Assembly: GCA_900546835.1 (NCBI GenBank)
Contig: UREH01000039.1
Coordinates: 1-15,850 of the forward strand
Source of the DNA: an uncultured Porphyromonadaceae bacterium
GTDB lineage: Bacteria; Bacteroidota; Bacteroidia; Bacteroidales; Muribaculaceae
Reading direction: 5' to 3'
DNA: 15,850 bases
Shown here: in pieces, positions 13,269 through 15,850 of the stretch
Position numbering within the stretch: position 1 is the stretch's first letter
How the letters are laid out: each line of letters opens with the position of its first letter
The notes under the pieces: generated by a model
Database searches by the model: none
What the model was told of the DNA's origin: nothing
The model's input: the letters and a program-made list of their open reading frames with translations, nothing else
Translations under genes and position numbers: made by a program

Positions 13269-15850
13269 ATGCAGTCAACAATGGGCTATAACAAAGAGGT
13301 TTTTGAAGAAATAGAGTTTCTCAAGAAGGAAAATGCCCGTTTGCGCCGCCTATTGAAGAAACATGGCATTTCCCCAGATGAACTTATTGAAAATACCATT
13401 ATTCAATCTCAATCCGCTTCGCATCCGACCTCGATATTGTCATTAGATGAGAAGGTTGCATTGTTCAGGGATATATTTAGTGGTCGCGAGGATATATTTG
13501 CCCGGCGTTGGTATAGTCCAAGCACAGGCAAGAGCGGTTATCAGCCGGTTTGTGCACGTGAATGGGATCGAGAGTATTGCGATAAGAAAAAATATAAGTG
13601 TGCCGAATGTCCAAACCGTGAATTTCAGCCATTAGGTTATGATGATATTTACCGTCACCTTGAGGGGAAAGATTCCAATGGTCGTGATGTGGTTGGTGTA
13701 TATGCTATCCTGCCTGACAATACCTGCCGATTCATTTGCTGCGACTTCGATGACAAGAGTTGTGAGCATGGCTATGAGACCGATGTGAGAGCATACGTCA
13801 AGGTATGCAAGGATTGGAATATTCCGGCATACATTGAGCGGTCACGTTCCGGCAACGGTGCCCATATCTGGATTCTGTTCGCAGAGCCCATAAAAGCTAA
13901 AACGGCAAGACTACTTGGCAACGTAATTTTGACCGAAGCGATGGAGCGTGAAGGAAAGATGTCGTTCAAATCATACGACCGGTTCTTTCCGAATCAGGAC
14001 TTTATGCCGCAAGGTGGCTTCGGCAACCTTGTGGCGTTGCCTCTTCAGGGGCAATCCCGCAGAAACGGGAACAGTGTGTTCGTTGATGAGAGATTCCAAC
14101 CATATCATGACCAATGGGCATATCTTCAGACTATGCAGAAAATGACTATGACAGAGGTAGAGTCAGCGGTTGCGAAATACTCCAGAGAGCAAGCGATGGG
14201 AGAGCTGTCCAAGTCAAGTGAATCCTTGCCATGGGAGAGACCTATACCAAAACCGATGACAACGACCGATTTCCCTCGTAGCCTTACAATAGTCCGTTCG
14301 TCAAGCGTGTATATTCCCATGAATGGGATTTCGGCAAAAGCAATAAATCACCTTAAACGCATGGCCGCATTCAAAAATCCGGAGGTTTATGCCAAACTCG
14401 GTATGCGACTGCCTACGTTCAATCTGCCTCGGATTATCTCTTGCTCTGAGATTGCAGACGATTATTTGATACTTCCTCGTGGATGTGAAGACGCCGCAAT
14501 AGGATTCCTGACTCAAAATGGAGTTAAGATTACGATTGAAGATAAAACTTGCCACGGCACTTCCATTGGAGTAGAGTTTAAGGGAGAATTACGAACGGAG
14601 CAGTCGCAAGCAGTTGAGATACTTTCCGAATATAGATGTGGTACACTATATGCCACGACCGCATTCGGCAAGACAGTTACAGCCGCTGCTATGATTGCTC
14701 GTAAAAAGACTTCCACCCTTATCTTGGTTCATACAAAAGCGTTACTTGACCAATGGAGGGAACGTCTATCTGAGTTTTTGGCTACATCATTTCATGCTCC
14801 AGATGCGCTTAAAGGCCGTGGTCGCAAGAAGAAATTTCAACAATTCGGAGCGTTGTCATCTACCGAGAATACTCTCAATGGCAAAATCGACATCGCGTTA
14901 CTTCAATCCTGCCTCAGCGACAATGAGATAAAGCCGTTTGTCCGCAACTATGGTATGGTGATTGTTGATGAATGCCACCATGCTCCTGCGGTAAATTTCG
15001 AGAAGATTTTACGCGAGGTGAATGCTAATTATGTTTATGGACTTACAGCCACCCCGATTCGCAAAGATGGTCATCAGCCCATAATTTTTATGCAATGCGG
15101 TGAAATCCGATATTCTTCCGACTCAAAGGAGCAGCAGTCCAATCAATTGTTTCAACGCTTGTTAATACCGCGATTCACCTCACACCGTCTGTTGAATACA
15201 GATGGGAACAATTACTCGCAGGTGATTGATGGTCTTGTGGAAGATAACGCTCGTAACAAGCTGATTCTTGATGATGTTTCATCAAATCTTGCAGAAGGAA
15301 GATCTCCATTGGTTTTGACTGCACGAACGGCACATGTTGATTATCTGGCGGATGAATGCCGGAAGATATGTCCCAACGTTATCCGGCTTGTCGGGAATGA
15401 CTCAACAAAAGTCAAACGGGAGGCGATTACACAATTAGCGGCGGTACCCGACAACGAACCACTTATTGTAATCGCTACCGGCAAATACGTCGGCGAGGGC
15501 TTTGACTTGCCTCGCCTTGACACACTGATGCTTGCCCTTCCTGTTTCATGGAAAGGATTGATAGCCCAATATACAGGGCGCCTCCATCGTGATTATATCG
15601 GGAAATCGGAAGTCCGAATTTATGACTATGTAGACCTCCGGGTACCAATATGCGACTCTATGTATCGAAAACGGTTACATGGATATAAAGCGGTCGGTTA
15701 TTCCATTGCTGTCGCCAATGAGGGATTGTTTGCCGAAGTGAAGACCGAAACAATATATGATTCAGATAACTTTGAGAGCCAATTCCACAAAGACCTTGCA
15801 TCCGCCAAGCACAGCATCATAATCTCCACAACTCGTCTCCGATGGAACCG
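13269..15850 (+). CDS. TOTE-type conflict-system protein: archaeo-eukaryotic primase + SF2 helicase (+ probable PLD-like domain), 3'-partial
   Basis: The frame is open without a stop from ATG 13269 (alternative ATG 13281) to the window end, 860 codons. Residues ~10-34 are a coiled coil (EFLKKENARLRRLLKKHG). A Cys cluster follows (Cys95, Cys104, Cys111, Cys114), likely zinc-binding. The primase domain has DFDD with Asp159/Asp161 as metal ligands, SRSGNGAHIW with His199, and SYDRFFPNQDFMPQGGFGNL, the hallmark stretch of AEP-TOTE proteins. The SF2 helicase has TAFGKT (Lys468), DECHH (567-571), TATP (593-596) and QYTGRLHR (767-774). The last residues, FESQFHKDLASAKHSIIIST, look like the beginning of a PLD-type nuclease domain whose HxK motif would lie beyond the window. 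The family is predicted, from genome context, to act in biological conflicts with phages or plasmids. Its partner here is the RhuM-Fic gene 22 bp upstream. Confidence 0.92.
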   Translation, partial: MQSTMGYNKEVFEEIEFLKKENARLRRLLKKHGISPDELIENTIIQSQSASHPTSILSLDEKVALFRDIFSGREDIFARRWYSPSTGKSGYQPVCAREWDREYCDKKKYKCAECPNREFQPLGYDDIYRHLEGKDSNGRDVVGVYAILPDNTCRFICCDFDDKSCEHGYETDVRAYVKVCKDWNIPAYIERSRSGNGAHIWILFAEPIKAKTARLLGNVILTEAMEREGKMSFKSYDRFFPNQDFMPQGGFGNLVALPLQGQSRRNGNSVFVDERFQPYHDQWAYLQTMQKMTMTEVESAVAKYSREQAMGELSKSSESLPWERPIPKPMTTTDFPRSLTIVRSSSVYIPMNGISAKAINHLKRMAAFKNPEVYAKLGMRLPTFNLPRIISCSEIADDYLILPRGCEDAAIGFLTQNGVKITIEDKTCHGTSIGVEFKGELRTEQSQAVEILSEYRCGTLYATTAFGKTVTAAAMIARKKTSTLILVHTKALLDQWRERLSEFLATSFHAPDALKGRGRKKKFQQFGALSSTENTLNGKIDIALLQSCLSDNEIKPFVRNYGMVIVDECHHAPAVNFEKILREVNANYVYGLTATPIRKDGHQPIIFMQCGEIRYSSDSKEQQSNQLFQRLLIPRFTSHRLLNTDGNNYSQVIDGLVEDNARNKLILDDVSSNLAEGRSPLVLTARTAHVDYLADECRKICPNVIRLVGNDSTKVKREAITQLAAVPDNEPLIVIATGKYVGEGFDLPRLDTLMLALPVSWKGLIAQYTGRLHRDYIGKSEVRIYDYVDLRVPICDSMYRKRLHGYKAVGYSIAVANEGLFAEVKTETIYDSDNFESQFHKDLASAKHSIIISTTRLRWN

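Noticed and set aside
12611..13281. Minus-strand frames over the RhuM-Fic gene
   Set aside because: They are antisense to a gene with clear RhuM and Fic motifs.

Overview
The window reads as a chromosomal segment from a Bacteroidales gut bacterium, possibly a Muribaculaceae-like organism. The family-level guess is inference. The evidence is: promoter-like TAnnTTTG boxes with upstream TTTG/TTG boxes, which is the Bacteroidetes sigma pattern; a DUF349 repeat protein; a Bacteroidetes-type 'HTARRSGIT...DYIKLSSDEIA' integrase family; and an ISL3/ISAon1-like transposase fragment.

Positions 1 to about 8045 look like GC-rich core genome. On the minus strand lie the N-terminus of a probable Mfd (cut by the window edge), an S41 C-terminal processing protease, and a secreted protein with a GH43_C2-like beta-sandwich but no catalytic domain. 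A divergent promoter region (about 3048-3374) then leads on the plus strand to a DUF349 repeat protein and, 32 bp later, an NSS-family sodium-coupled transporter. A long-chain polyprenyl diphosphate synthase sits on the minus strand. The gaps hold a REPIN-like pair of hairpins (2078-2149), related single hairpins, and a small decayed reading frame (6835-6960).

From about 8045 the base composition turns AT-rich and the content becomes accessory. A relic zone (8164-12203) contains, in order: an internally deleted tyrosine integrase; an AAA ATPase/DUF234 gene broken by one amber codon and preceded by repeated CGATTCC/GGAATCG units; a 26-codon serine-recombinase stub; a probably 5'-truncated chloramphenicol-acetyltransferase-like gene; the C-terminal part of an ISL3-type transposase; and a second deleted, frameshifted integrase of the same family. 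The two integrase tails bracket about 3.6 kb.

The right end holds two intact-looking genes 22 bp apart. The first is a RhuM-type helix-turn-helix protein fused to a Doc-like Fic domain. The second is a large TOTE-type protein with a Cys cluster, an archaeo-eukaryotic primase, an SF2 helicase and the apparent beginning of a PLD-like domain, which runs off the window. Together they look like a regulator/toxin plus nucleic-acid-processing conflict (defence) cassette lodged in a repeatedly invaded integration hotspot, and they are the most interesting part of the window.
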